A program made the translations under genes and the position numbers. Under the pieces are notes generated by a model. That model saw only the letters and a list, made by a program, of their open reading frames with translations. It was not told where the DNA came from and did no database searches. 64,000 nt of DNA, taken from the NCBI GenBank assembly GCA_031310005.1, contig CM062379.1, positions 4,836,001 to 4,900,000 of the forward strand, given 5' to 3'. Shown piece by piece: positions 1 through 12,281 of the stretch. This stretch comes from Dactylellina haptotyla (lineage: Eukaryota; Ascomycota; Orbiliomycetes; Orbiliales; Orbiliaceae). The stretch's first letter is position 1, and every line of letters begins with the position of its first letter.

Positions 1-3000
1 CTTCCTGGCTCCCCAGGAGGACTGAGGTTCCCCCCTAACACCCTCTCACACTCCCCGGGCGCCCGCCCCTGGGACCGCAGAATGGTCCTGTGCGTATGCT
101 TTCTTTTTCCCCCTATATGTCTCTGTGCCCTTTCGCTCTCTCCCTCTTCCCACGCTCTCTTGCGCTCTCCGGTTTTTGTATTCCTTCCTTCCTTTTTCCT
201 CGCTCTTGTCATATTGAGGTCTCTTTTCCACAGCCCTTTCGTTATTATTATTATTATCATTTCATTCATTCCTTTTTCTTGTCTGGCCGCGGAGCGATAC
301 GTCAAGGATCATTCTTATGATGATGATGGTGCTTATGATGCTGACCTGTGGGTGTGTTGTCCCCGCAAAGAAGGCACTTGAGATGTCTTCTGTTCCATCT
401 ATGTCTGGCAACTACAAACATCATGCTCGTGCGGTAATGAATGGGCGAAGGAGCGGTGGGACTTGCCTGTGTCAAGACCTTGTTAGCGTTCTCATCGTTG
501 GGCCATGCGAGCAAAGCATGATGATGGTCCGTTAGACTATGTCTCTTGCCCGATGGACGATGCCAATTTCCTCCCCTTTCCATTCTCCTTCTTCCACTCT
601 TCTATTCCCCTTGCTCCGAAGGAAAATGGGGCAGTAAAATAGCTGCTTGGCTGGAAATGACGATGGGTTGATTCAATATGATTAACTAGAGCACGGAGCA
701 GAGCGCAGCGTTTTCTATTCCAACGCGAAGAAAAGTCTCCACAGTTGGCCTCATCCATGTCAGGCACATCAATCACGAAAAAAGGTACTCTCCAGTTCCT
801 GTACCTGATCATACGGCCATTCAGTTGCGTCGGAGGTTCTTCCTCGCCTGTTCTTCCTCTTCTTTTTTTTCTTTTTTTTCCGTCCTTTTTCGTCCTCCAT
901 TCGTTTCCATTTTCTCTCGCATTAGCTGGGCTAGCGCTCAACCTTCGCGGGTTTCTTTCCCCATTCTAGTGAAGAACGTTTCTCTTATTGCCGACAGTCG
1001 TAGTTCTTTTTTCCCCTCTTCTTTGATCCGCATCTATCTGAGTGAATCAATGATCGAGCGGCCGAATTCCTCCTGCGGGTATCGGTGCGACCAGATTGGA
1101 TCTTCTCTGGATGCCCTCGGTCTCCTGCTTCATCATTTTGTTAATAATGGAATGTGGAGTAATGTCCAGCTCGCTACCCTGTCAATCCATATTTGTCTGG
1201 TTACAAGCTCAGGAAAGTCGTAGTAACTAGCTGGGCCCTGGCTACCCTGAGCTAATCTCTCTCTGTTCAAGAATGTGACCCTGGTTTGATCTTTCCTGTG
1301 CTCTTTTCGAAATTTCAGGTTTGATGGGCTCTAACCCCAAAGCGAATAACAGATAAAGGGAAATAATAATAATCTATTACACTACGTGGTTTGCTCATCA
1401 AATTCCCCTGGTAGCACATATTTCGATATGTTTGCATTCCTACGGTCCGATATCAGCATGCGAGTAAACTCTTACGGGGAATTCATCAATGCCGTGTGTT
1501 CCCGCATTAAAACAGAGACGCCTTGCGTTTTCCAATCTGGGTTTGAGTGCCACGTGAACCAACAAGATTCTCTCTCTTACGCGCGCTCGCACTCACTCTT
1601 TCTCATGCTCTCTGTTCGCGGTGATCTATATCTGTAGCACCAGTTTGGTGTTTGCTCGTTGCAAACAGGTACCGAACCTTCGGGGTGTCGTGGCCGGCCT
1701 TGTCCTGAATGCTACCCTTTCGTGGGCCTGCGGCCAGGCCGAAAATGTGGATGTTGTTGCACAGCATCCAATTTCTTTTCCTGCGCAGCTTGACGCAGCC
1801 CATTGAACCTGAAACACTGAACGAAGGCAAATAGCTGAACGCATCCACCCCTTTATTATTCCCACTTATTCCCACTAGCACGAACAGACCTAGTTCCCTT
1901 CGAGCTAGCTTCAGGTACAGGTAGCCTCAACCAAGACACTCCCAGGGAAGATTTCGAATGGAAGTCGCGGCCTCCTATTCGGCTTCGGCAGACTCCTCGC
2001 CGAAGACGGAAGTTTCACGGAACGTGCTTCTAGAAGAGAGGTTGCCTTTGACCGAAAATTCGCAGGTGCGAAGCATCAATAATAGCCGAGTCGAGTTCCC
2101 GCAGGAAGGTCTTATTGGGTGATAAAGCATGCGGCATTGATGCTCCCTTATCGACCTGCACCTCGAAGGAAAATAGGGAATTTGAAAATGCACGTTGCGC
2201 TGCATGTCCTATAATCAACAGCTCCGAAATGCTCCCTAGAAATACCCGAGGCTCGATGCAAATGTAAGGAATAAAATTTTTATATTGTTTCTGCTGCAGC
2301 AGACCATTCTCCCTCGCATCCGGCGAAATACAAATCAAGAAGATCGACCGCTATACCTCAATCAATAGTACTTTTATTACAGACGCCCAAAGCAACTAAC
2401 CAACGCAGCTATTATTATCGAATCTGCAATATCGCAGAGTAAGCCCGTTGCTCAACGTTTGCCACGCAATAAGTCAATTTGAAACCTCTAGTTCTTCCCG
2501 CTAAATTTACATTCTCTCCTTTTAATTTTTTAAACGATCCCGACGGTGTTTCCCAAGCTACATGTATCTAATTCAACGGTTGCTCTAGCCTGCTGGATTT
2601 ATTTTGAGTTTGCTCCGATTCACAGGGCTCCTAGCTTCTATGGAAAAGAGAGTTTCTCAACAAGCAAAGCTGACGCCGGCCCCACGTATGATAATGACTA
2701 TGTGGTGGAAATTGGCCTGAATAAAACGGATTGCCAGCTGCAGTGGTGACTATTTTAGTGACCTCCACCCCCCTTTCGCTGGAATTCAATGGGAAAAGTC
2801 AAATTCACGATCCCGACTGAATGGAAGCGGGGCGGAAGATTATACAGCCCATCCACAAATTTTGTTCAGGATGGCCGCTGTAAGGGGAGAAAATTGCGTA
2901 ACCTTAGCCGAATTCATAGCTGACAACCTTAGGCGAACAGGTGAGGAAGAGCGACCTCTTTTCGGTTTCCTTTTCCTCTACGCAGCCTATTGTCTCTCCT

Positions 3001-6000
3001 CTGCATTTTCTGCATGCTCTGTATACCTACATATCGACGGTCACTTTGAGAATTTTTTTTAGACGTTTGTCGGATTAGCCCGTCCTTGCAGATGAATTCT
3101 GTAGGGAACAGCACCCGGCAGGCCGGGGCAAGTTTTAGCCTCCCATCGATGAAGTAATGCTTTGGCAAAATTTTTTCCCTTTCGGCGGAACCGCACGCAT
3201 GCAAGAACGCTCAGGAACAAAGGTGGGCTTGGCTCAAGACACAGGCCCTGACGATCGCACCTTGTCAGTGGCTACTTAGGCGCCTCGTGTGGGAAAAACC
3301 TTTTAGACCGAATGCAACGACTCGTGATATTGGCCTACGCACTCGTTTGGCTTCAGACTGCATCGACAATGTCTTTCCTTTCACCGAACAGCCCAACCGC
3401 ATTGTTGCATCGAAGGGAGCGAACGATTGCCACGGGGGACGAGTGGTGATGCCGGGTCTGATATCCGAGAGCCAGCCCAGGTCTTGGGGCCGCAATCAGA
3501 AACATACCGGGGTCAACCCAGAATCAGCCAGGTTCGAACGGGAAGACAGAAAACCACGTGGACTGCACCATGGATTTTGGGGCCGACCCACCTGGCTGGA
3601 GGCTTGAACAATTCGATCCTCTCCCAGCGCAGTTGGCTGCTGTCTCTGCCTATCGTCACCGCCCCAGCCTTGGAAGATCCAAGAGTAAGTGGTCTGAGGT
3701 TCTGATAGGTGGGCTGCAAGGATCCATCGATTGCGGCGAGCCTTTGGCCTACCCATTCCTTTGGGAAAAACAAGCGGCGACTGCGGACAAAAGGACAAAA
3801 TCCTGGTGGAGACAACATTAGTAAATGTTGTACTAGTACCTGAGATACCAGCACTGGAGATAACGGCGCTTTCCTACAAGCAGAAGGACGAGGACGACGG
3901 CGGCCGAGGTCTTTCATCATTGAAACGGGTTTCGAACAAGCTTGTGGGTCCTAGCCATTCCGCGAACCGTATCATGATTTCGCAACGCGTTACGAAAAAC
4001 GTGAAACTAGTCCACTCTATCGGATCCTTTCTCATGGTGTGAGAGATTGTCAGCTATCATCCGACAATGACTCGTTATTTCTGATGAAATGTGGAGCCTA
4101 TTGAGACTTCTTTACCGTCTGATGACGACAACCTCAGCCCGTCACTATATCAGGTATGTACGTTCGTCACATTCGCATTCTGACCTCCACTTACTTCACC
4201 ACAGAAACATACAGCACGAACCGCTTTTATTACATATCGAATCGCTAATTTTAATCCGAGGGAGTACAGAATATCTGACCAGCAAAGAAACCGCTCCCAA
4301 AACAATCGTAGACGATCGAGTATTCCCGACCGCTGCTATCGCATATCAATTTCCCACCCAATGGCGGGATCTAACAGGCCATTCCACGAAAACTGCGTCA
4401 CATGCCATCGCATTGAGTATCTAAGCCGCGATCTCCGTGGGGAAACAAGGCGAACAGGCAGGTACGTGGTTGTTAGTCACCGTAGCATGCGCTTTGGTGT
4501 GAGAAACCTAATAATGTCGGTGAGCAAGAGAGTGAGAGAGGCATTAACTTGCAATTGAACAACGGCATCCTTCGGATCTTGTCATCGTGTTGGCCGGCAA
4601 ATCGAGGTGCAGTATGCAGACGAGGCTCGCCTTAGCCGCTTTGGGTCACCTACCCCATCTTCCATGCAATCGTGTTCCTGGTTCCTGGCAATCTGACATG
4701 GGTTTCGGCACCCTCTTTTCTTTCTCACCTCGAAATCTCACATCCAAAAAAATGTAACCAGAAAATCACAATGTGAGCAGAGGGTTCGCAGTTTTCATGC
4801 AGGCATCGCAAAATATGTGAGTGGGACTGTATTTTTATTTTTCGTCCAAAGGTGCGCACAATCTTTTTTTCTTCTTTTCTTTTCTTTGGGAACCACCCCC
4901 GGATCCACTCTTCGGTTCACGCACTGGGCTGACTAGACAAGCGTTATATTTAGAATGTCGATTCCTGAAGCGGGATCTCAAATATATTGGGATCAGCTGA
5001 TTAATATAAACACCCCAGGTCAATTAAATACGAGGTATTTTTGTTACATAACCAAGCCGTGTCAAGCATAGAGAAACCGGCATGGCTCGCGCCCCGAACC
5101 GAGAATCGAAAGTTACCCGCGCTTACATCTTTGCTAGATGACTACGGCCAGATATACTTCGTGGGATTCCGTCCAGGCCCTTTCCTCCTCGCTCACACAA
5201 CCCCATGTTGCGTACATTCCCCAACATGGGCGCACCGGGTCAACCGAAAGCGAAGGGGGGGATATATTTTAAATTAAATTGTGGATTCAGAATGCGAATG
5301 ACCTCTGTATAAGAGTTTTTTTGCTATAGGCAAGGACCTCAAATTCGGCGAACGCGGACCCCCTAACGTGGCCGTGGTCCATCCTCAATAACATATACGA
5401 GCATTAGTATATGAGAAAAAAGCTGAGGAACTCTTATTGAGCGAAAAAATCCCCCCCAGGTCGACGGCCAGGGTTGGAAAAGTAAGAGGTCGTCCTCTTG
5501 ACGGGCGAGAGCGAGGCGATCATCGTCCTTGGTCGCGCATTCTACGTTTGAGAATATGTAAGCACGGCAAGGATCTGCATTGCATGGGAACACCCTCCAG
5601 CTCAATACCCGGGCTCAATGCCATTGGTATCGATATCTAACATTTATCGATCAAACACATCTTGACCCGATTAGAATGGAGGCGAGCGAGCAGTCAAGGG
5701 CGAGGTCGCTCGAGGTACTTAGAACATGGAGTTACATGGGGGTGGAGCTTTTCTTTCTTATCTGCCTTGTCATCCAGGATTAGCAAGACAGCCATCGTAG
5801 ATATCCAAGCCTCGTGCCGGCCAGCATTCTCGGCTCTGGGTACCCATATTAGTCCTCTCGCTGTTGATCACCATGCAAGATGACCAATTGATCGATATTA
5901 AGGAAATAAAATAATCGCTAGAGAATTCGGACATCGAACGATTTCATGACACGATTGGGTTCGCCGGACTTAAAGAGTAATATATGCTGCTGTCTCTCGT

Positions 6001-7130
6001 CAGACCCGGCTCGTAACGGACTTTCCTCTCCAGGATCGTTATCACGAAGAGTTCAATCGACAAGCGATCTGATATCCGCGGGCGCTCTGATGGAAATAAG
6101 GAATAGATTAAGGGTAAAAAAACATCGAAAACCCTGGTTAATTTGCCTTTAGCTGCACTGAATTCTAACACTCAAGGAGCATGTTTGCTTGTTTCAAAAT
6201 AGTTGCCCTGTTCGCTTTCCCTGGCTCGCCAGCACAAAGTATGCTGCTAATAGGACATTGGATGGTGCATGGCACCGCACGCGGAAGCTTTGATACCAAT
6301 TTTCATCTGGTCTTAGGCTTACCTAAAAGCATTGACATTCAAAAAGAAGTCACAAGAGGACTTTCGCATCTAACCGGCGGCGGAACTTCCCTCCCCAACG
6401 CATAACGGCTTTTCGACTCGGCTTCTTCCATGCGGGAAACGCCAATTGAGAGGACCGTATGGCTCTCGAGCCTCTTGTACACCGACACCAAATTCCTCGG
6501 AAAGAACGTGATAAAAAACCAAAGAAATAGATAAAAGAAACGCAATAAAAGAAAATATCAAGAGCAATATAGCCCTCCCTCTGCAAGTTCGCTATCCTGC
6601 ATATCTTGTCACGCTTACGTACCGTATGCAAGGAAAAGGCTTTCCCTGTTACTTGCTGCAGCATGCGAGGTGACTTGCTTCTGAACCCCAACATGTTGTG
6701 TCTTATTACCTGGGGCTCCAAAAAATAGCACTCTCAACGATCCCATATCAATGGATCTCCGCCATCGCCTTTCTTTCCCACAGAGAAAAAGGAAGATAAA
6801 TACAAGCGGGTTAGTTTCCCGAATGATATGGTTGCATTGATTGCTTGGAGAGCGACGAAGCACACCAGGTTTCATCTTATCGCGGGTTGTACGGTAAATT
6901 GGGTCGGGTGCGCTGGGACGGGCTTTGGTTGACGGATTCGGATGGAGTTTTGTAATAACCGCCTTCGGAGCTATCAGATGATGTGTGCATATTTCTCAGA
7001 GATATCTCTATTCTCAGAAATACATTTACAACTCGCGATTGCGCAATCCGGGTCCCCACATGATCTAGCTCGGGAGGTGATCGATTCTTAACAGTCGATA
7101 AATGTTTGTATCTTTTTTCATTGCTTTATC

Positions 7131-7141
7131 TGGTATCAGAG
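7131..7141 (+). mobile_element. Possible Copia-type primer-binding site (fossil)
   Basis: The 11-mer TGGTATCAGAG matches the primer-binding site of many Copia-type LTR elements, which is complementary to the 3' end of a plant-type initiator tRNA-Met. A TTCTTAACA end about 37 bases upstream could close an LTR. No second LTR, gag or pol was recognised, so at most this is a decayed remnant. Chance occurrence of an 11-mer in 64 kb is not negligible. Confidence 0.15.
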
Positions 7142-7171
7142 TTAAGCTAAGTTATATTGCTGCCTGATTGG

Positions 7172-7192
7172 GAACCCGCAAGTTGCGGGTTC
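7172..7192. repeat. Perfect 9-bp inverted repeat (hairpin)
   Basis: GAACCCGCA and TGCGGGTTC are exact reverse complements separated by three bases. The hairpin lies about 30 bases after the possible primer-binding site. No T-run follows, so there is no reason to call it a terminator. Confidence 0.6.
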
Positions 7193-8435
7193 TAGATCAC
7201 AAGATCTGATGGGACCAGGAATGTAAATTGCTACCCTTGCGAATATTCGAATCGAGGGTCAAAAGGCTAATTTACGCAAGATAATAAGGATCAATTCATT
7301 CACAGTGACATCAGTCACTCGTGGCCCGAAGCAAAAGTCTAATATCCATTGATTCATCTTGCGCATCGACATAACGTTTGGAGACGCTCCCGCTGTTGAT
7401 CGGGACCATGTCCATGGTATCCTATGGGAATACGCACACAGACTTCCGCACAAGCAAATACAATTGCAAATGCAACTGCAACTGCAACGTCCATGGTTCC
7501 TCCTCCTCATTCATCACCCCCTTGCCAGTAGTGTCTGCCTGTCCGGAATACACTTCCCAAAGTTCTCGCCAAAGCGGTGGTCAGTCGGCAGTCGCCTCTC
7601 GGATACTAGGTCTGTTTTTGAAATTTTGAGGCGCCAATCTTTCGACGACCGATGTTCGCACCAAAAAACGCCGCCCCAGAGATCGAGATTCTCCCTCGGC
7701 TCGGGAGCGCAGGGCCTGCAAGGCGTTGTTAACCTCGGGAGCACCAAGTGGGACCCCGGGTTCAGGTACCCACGGGGGCTCGACCCTTCTACGCCTTACT
7801 TAGTTGCAAGTTGGCTGTGTGTAACTAAATCTCAATCAAACCTGCAACCACCTCAACTCATCTCCTCCTCGTACCTCAGCCGTGAAATAATCAATCCGAT
7901 CACGCTTTCAGCCCAGCCCACAGGCGCGCGCGCTCCATTTCCGTAAAAAAATCCCAGCAGTTTGGGAAATCATCGTTAACGCCACCAACAGGGGAATCAG
8001 ACTGCAGCAGCCCCGTTTTATTGCAAAACTCTCCCTTTCAGGTTCTTCTCTCGCGTTCTAGAGTCCGATTCTGGAGCGTCGTGCGATTGGATTTGCAACC
8101 GCTGGCTGGGCCACGCTTTGAGGCTTGACACCCTCTTTTTTCCTGTCCCGTCGCTGACCGACGAGGGGAAAAGCCTTTTTTTGGGCAATATTCCGACCAA
8201 TAGTGAACCTTATCTAAACGAGAAACCTATTCCTGTGTGCGAAGCTTGTTTCCCACGGCAAGGGATATCTTGTCTCAACTCAAGCCACCTTCGAAGAAGA
8301 GAAACACGTACGCACACGATACCGAAACAAACGGCTGTCGCTTGTCAATATACATCTCAGTACATGACTCTTGATAGAGAGATACTCAGTATACTCAAAG
8401 TGAAAAAGAGAGGACCCCACAAATCATAGGCCAAT

Positions 8436-9527
8436 ATGGCACCTCTCCGGAGATACATTCGATTAACCCCTCATACGACAATCCAGACCCTAATCTTCCT
8501 CGAAGACCCTAGCATCTTGCATACATGGTTGATTCACCCGACGAACGCAGCGTTACCCCGTATAGTCGCATCTCTCAAAGATCTCGTCCTCCCCAAGCTA
8601 AGAGAGGAAAGAGAACGCGAACGCAATGCCACGGGAGCTTCCAAAAAGCCCAAGATTGTCAAGGATGTGGTCGTCGGTAGCGACTTCGAGGTCAGCGTGT
8701 ATTTCAAGGATGGCACAGCGGGGCATGCATTAGTCGTGCCCAGGCGAGAGTTTTTGGGCCCCAAATTGGAGAGAAGCATGAAGTCCAATTCCAGCAAGAT
8801 GGTTCTGGGAAATGACGCGATGAACGTCGGCGAACTCGGGCGAGGTGAGGAAGAGGAAGATGGTGGTGGTGGTGGCGGCCAGGATGCCAGCCGTATTGCT
8901 AACCTTCGTATCGAGAACGAGGACGAGGATGATATCGATTTACATGCCCTCCCGCTGCATGAGACAATAGGTGATGTGGAGATGCAACAGCAGCATGAAG
9001 CGGATGTCAGCTCGGTACCAGCACGTCGGTCACGCCGAAGTGCTAGGACGCGTGGGAACGTTGGTGACAACCAAGACAATGATGCATATCAAGTATCCGG
9101 AGATGAGGGACGAGCTGAAAACGAAGCCACAACGCCTGGAAGGCGAGGCCCGCGCTCAGGCAGTGGCGCCACTCGGAGGAATAAAGGGAAGCAAAAGCAG
9201 GAGGAGCCTATCATGGTTGATTCCGGTTCGGATTCTGAAGCTGAAATGGGAGAAGAAGGCGCTGGGGACCCGCATAAAGAAGACAAGAAGAAGCCACTCT
9301 TCCGCACAAAGTACGAGGGATATTCGATTTACGGAAAAACGCTCTACCTGATTGTGAAGAGACTAGATACTCCGCAGACGGACGCCCAATCAGAAGATAT
9401 TCCCAGTGCTGTGGTTCGGCGGGATATACCCATAGCTCCTGGCATTGAGGATACCGGGACCACGGACGATGTGATGGAAGGCTGGATGTACATGTCTCAG
9501 GCTATCAGAGAGGACCCGGACTTTTAG
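8436..9527 (+). CDS. Conserved acidic protein of unknown function, probably nuclear
   Basis: A single-exon frame of 363 codons starting at ATG 8436. I do not recognise the family. The first ~110 residues look folded: they include PHTTIQTLIFLEDPSILHTW and a VGSDFEVSVYFKDGTAGHAL strand-rich stretch. A long disordered middle follows, with Gly runs, acidic runs and Arg-rich RRSRRSARTRG. At about residue 265 lies IMVDSGSDSEAE, a hydrophobic core followed by acidic and Ser residues, which resembles a SUMO-interacting motif. A second compact block near residues 290-310 (FRTKYEGYSIYGKTLYLIVKR) precedes the end. Basic clusters suggest a nuclear location. Coding potential is good because both ends are ordered while the middle is typical fungal disorder; function is not inferable. 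Confidence 0.75.
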   Translation: MAPLRRYIRLTPHTTIQTLIFLEDPSILHTWLIHPTNAALPRIVASLKDLVLPKLREERERERNATGASKKPKIVKDVVVGSDFEVSVYFKDGTAGHALVVPRREFLGPKLERSMKSNSSKMVLGNDAMNVGELGRGEEEEDGGGGGGQDASRIANLRIENEDEDDIDLHALPLHETIGDVEMQQQHEADVSSVPARRSRRSARTRGNVGDNQDNDAYQVSGDEGRAENEATTPGRRGPRSGSGATRRNKGKQKQEEPIMVDSGSDSEAEMGEEGAGDPHKEDKKKPLFRTKYEGYSIYGKTLYLIVKRLDTPQTDAQSEDIPSAVVRRDIPIAPGIEDTGTTDDVMEGWMYMSQAIREDPDF

Positions 9528-10788
9528 AGCATGAGAGGGAAAATGCAACCTTTGGGTACCCTCAGTTTCAGCCGTATGCTAGAAAGCGAAAAATGAAAAA
9601 ATTGGAAAAATGGACAAGGGCGGTTGATTTAGCTCAGTAGAGCAGGTCGGGGCGAGACGAGCCGATCTCTCAGTCGTATAGATATCGAAAACCGCGGCAT
9701 TGATGCGAGAAAGAACGATCGGTCGCCCATTTGCACCAGAATTAAAGCCACGGCGCGCACCAGTCCCCAGCTCGCATGATTTCTCCTAATTGATACATCG
9801 TAGAGGCAAATGAAGACAGAAGGAAGGAAAGGTCTAGTTCGACTCGCTACATGAGTTCCCAGCGCTCTGGTAAGCTACAAGCTCACCTGCGGAAGGTTCC
9901 CCAGAAGGCCCAAGGAACTTTCCGGTGACAGATCAATCTCCTCCTCGCAGCAGGCTCCTCCAGGGTACGGGAGCGTACAGAAAACCATTGGCCTCAAACC
10001 GCTCGGTTGCCACGTGTGCTCCTCTCAGTGACCTTGCATACATATAATTAATTATTGCTCGCTATAGCGGCCCTGAGCGCACAACTATTAGGGGCTAACA
10101 CGCATGATAGTGATATTGATGATTCCCTTACTGCTTGCTTGCTCTGCACGTATCAAGTACAGTTGGTTTATTACACATATGCACGGTGAAATTACGAGGC
10201 AATTAATTGGGAACGCTGTCAAATACGGACAAACAGGTGGAGTTTCCTCTGCGATCCCTTCCGTGGCTTGCTTAGTGTTATAATTATAATACTCTCCAAG
10301 CCAGGTCGTTTCAGGTGCATGCGTCCCATCTTGAACGCAGGCTCGACCTCAGGCTCTCAGACGTCCTCCTCGCCAGCAGCTATCTCCAGCTTCTGCATTC
10401 TGCATCTCACCTCGATCTCCTGGGGCCCCATGGCGCGCCTCCACGTTTGCTGCCAATTTGAGACGCAATACGAGTGAGCAGCATCGCCAGGAGATAACAA
10501 TCCCAATCTCACGAGAGAAAGCGCTCGAAATGAGGAGAAAACGCACTCGCTTCGAAGCACGAGGACAATCGCTTCAATGCACTTCGAGGATCATTGCCCC
10601 GGACGTCGAATAACGCGAGAAGGGAGCAGCTTACCCTGCGTCTGGGGGAGGTCCACAGTCCCTGCGTTGCCATATCCATGCAAACGACCGGCTTAGACGA
10701 GCGAGCGAGCGAAATTTCCAACCACAGCATTCACCCCTCAGCTTCCTCCCACGACGGACCTCAGCCATCGTCCGACGAACCCCCCGGC
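9528..10788. other. Intergenic, tRNA-like relic only
   Basis: Nothing else coding is supportable. A tRNA-like segment at 9620-9695 is described separately. The segment just before 10789 is in frame with SAM37 but looks like leader sequence: it has no resemblance to the family's N-terminus. Confidence 0.5.
9620..9695 (+). pseudogene. tRNA-like relic
   Basis: The first six bases GCGGTT pair perfectly with AACCGC at the 3' end. The span is 76 bases, the usual tRNA length. A good A-box-like D-arm (TTAGCTCAGTAGAGC) sits in the right place. The anticodon arm does not form a normal 5-bp stem with a 7-base loop, and the T-arm lacks GGTTCGANTCC, so it cannot be a working tRNA as read. It is either a decayed tRNA or chance. 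Confidence 0.25.
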
Positions 10789-12281
10789 ATGATAGAGCTG
10801 CATGTCTGGAACCGGGCATTCGGGCTCCCGTCGCTGGACCCAGAGTGTCTCGCCGCAATTGCCTTCCTGAGCGCAGCCATTCCGCAGGATCTCTGGGTCC
10901 TCGTGGAGAGCAACAATGTCAGTATCTCGCCGAACGGTATGTCGAGGATGATTCCAGTTAGAACCATCGCGCCATCTGCAAGCCTCGTATACTTTCTCTC
11001 TATCAAAGTCTCATCTCGCTAATCAGGCCACCAATTGGTTCCGTAGGAGCTCTCCCTGCTCTCAAAGATGGATCGCAATACATCGGAGGCTTCGACTCGA
11101 TCGTATCATACCTGAGTTCTAGAAGCTCCGGACGCTCCGACATCGACAGGAACCTATCCGAGATACAGAAAGCCCAAGCTACAGCGTTAGTCTCCCTTGC
11201 ACCCTCCACCGCAAAAATCCGTCCGCTGTAGAGCATATATATCAGCATCTTCGAAAATCCGTATCCGGAGAGAGAAAACAGGCTAACACGGTATCTCGCT
11301 TCTGTTCGCCTTTCGCGCAGTTACCGCTCCTTCATTCGCAAAACTTGCCTCCCAATAACCTCGCTATCCCTCTACGTTACCAGCAAGAACTGGGTCCAGA
11401 TCACCCGCCCGCTCTACTCGACGTTCCTCCGTTTCCCTCTCCAATACGAAATCCCGCACTCTCACCACGCCCGCGCCATTGCCGCAACTTCCCACCTCAC
11501 CTCTCTCATCCGCGATATCGCAGCCGAGGACAGCAATGCCATAAGTCAGCCGTTCTCCACGGCCTTTGCGGGCCTCACTACCTCCAAGACTGATGAGCAG
11601 AAGGATGCGGAAAAGGGTGAAAAAATCACCACTCGTGTGAAGCTGCGTAACTTCCTCGCAGACTTTCTCGACCCGATCCGCGAGAAGCTCAATCGCGAAA
11701 AATACTTTTTCGGGGGGTCCTCGCCTACCAGCGTTGATTGCCTTCTGCTCGGATACATGTCACTACTCGTATACCCGGACCTGCCGTCCCCATGGGCGAA
11801 GGAGATCATACACCAGGAATTTTCAGACCTGGTTCGTTATGTAGATACCCTCAAGAAGGCTCTTTTAGGAGACGGAATTGACCATAAGGAGCCCGAGGAG
11901 GTGGATAAGCTCACCTTCAGCTCGTGGGTTGCCAACGGCGCGGCGGATATCCCCCGTCGAATGGGATGGGTTGATGGGATCCCGCTTGAAGAAGAGGATT
12001 GGCAGAAACAGTCATCCTCGTTTTGGGTGACATTGCAGGGTATCGTGGGACTCGTGGCAGCCGCAGGTGGTATCTTTGCATATAAAACTCTCACGAGCAG
12101 TGGGGTTGAAGTGGAAGTGCAAGAGAAGATTGGCGATGCGGAGGTGTATACGACCGCTCGAGCTGAGGTCGGAGACGCCTCCGCTGCTGGTACCCGTAGC
12201 GTGAACGAGTTCTCGGAAGAAGAAAGGACCGAACCACTGCCGATATTTAAAGTAGAAGATATGTTAGGACTGAGGTTGTGA
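10789..12281 (+). CDS. SAM37: SAM37/Tom37 (metaxin-type) mitochondrial outer-membrane sorting subunit
   Basis: Three exons: 10789-10936, 11047-11185 and 11321-12281, giving 415 residues; phases 1 and 2 join exactly. It is a peripheral subunit of the sorting and assembly machinery that inserts beta-barrel proteins into the mitochondrial outer membrane. The N-terminus MIELHVWNRAFGLPSLDPEC is the hallmark Tom37/Sam37 GST-like start, followed by the second thioredoxin-like strand region (LPALKDGSQYIGGFDSIVSYL). A metaxin C-terminal GST-like block contains FGGSSPTSVDCLLLGY at about residues 226-241. A hydrophobic segment (residues 330-350) follows, with a charged tail of ~65 residues. An in-frame ATG at 10594 would add 65 residues of low-complexity sequence; 10789 is chosen because it gives the family N-terminus. 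Intron lengths are 110 and 135 nt. Confidence 0.9.

Larger units (their letters stand above)
1..8435. other. Gene-poor stretch, no supportable gene
   Basis: Open frames here are short, overlap on both strands and show no recognisable protein family. About 80-240 and 830-1020 are strongly pyrimidine-rich on the plus strand, as in fungal promoter or leader DNA, but no coding region with a good start follows them. There is a short ATT run near 241-256. A possible retroelement primer-binding site (7131-7141) and a strong hairpin (7172-7192) are listed separately. Confidence 0.6.

Noticed and set aside
3496-3920. Overlapping open frames of 100-135 codons on both strands
   Set aside because: Three to four frames are open at once, which points to base composition rather than coding.
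7359-7946. 195-codon plus-strand open frame with a QLQ repeat
   Set aside because: The repeat comes from a CAATTGCAAATGCAACTGCAA simple-sequence tract; the rest shows no protein-like pattern.
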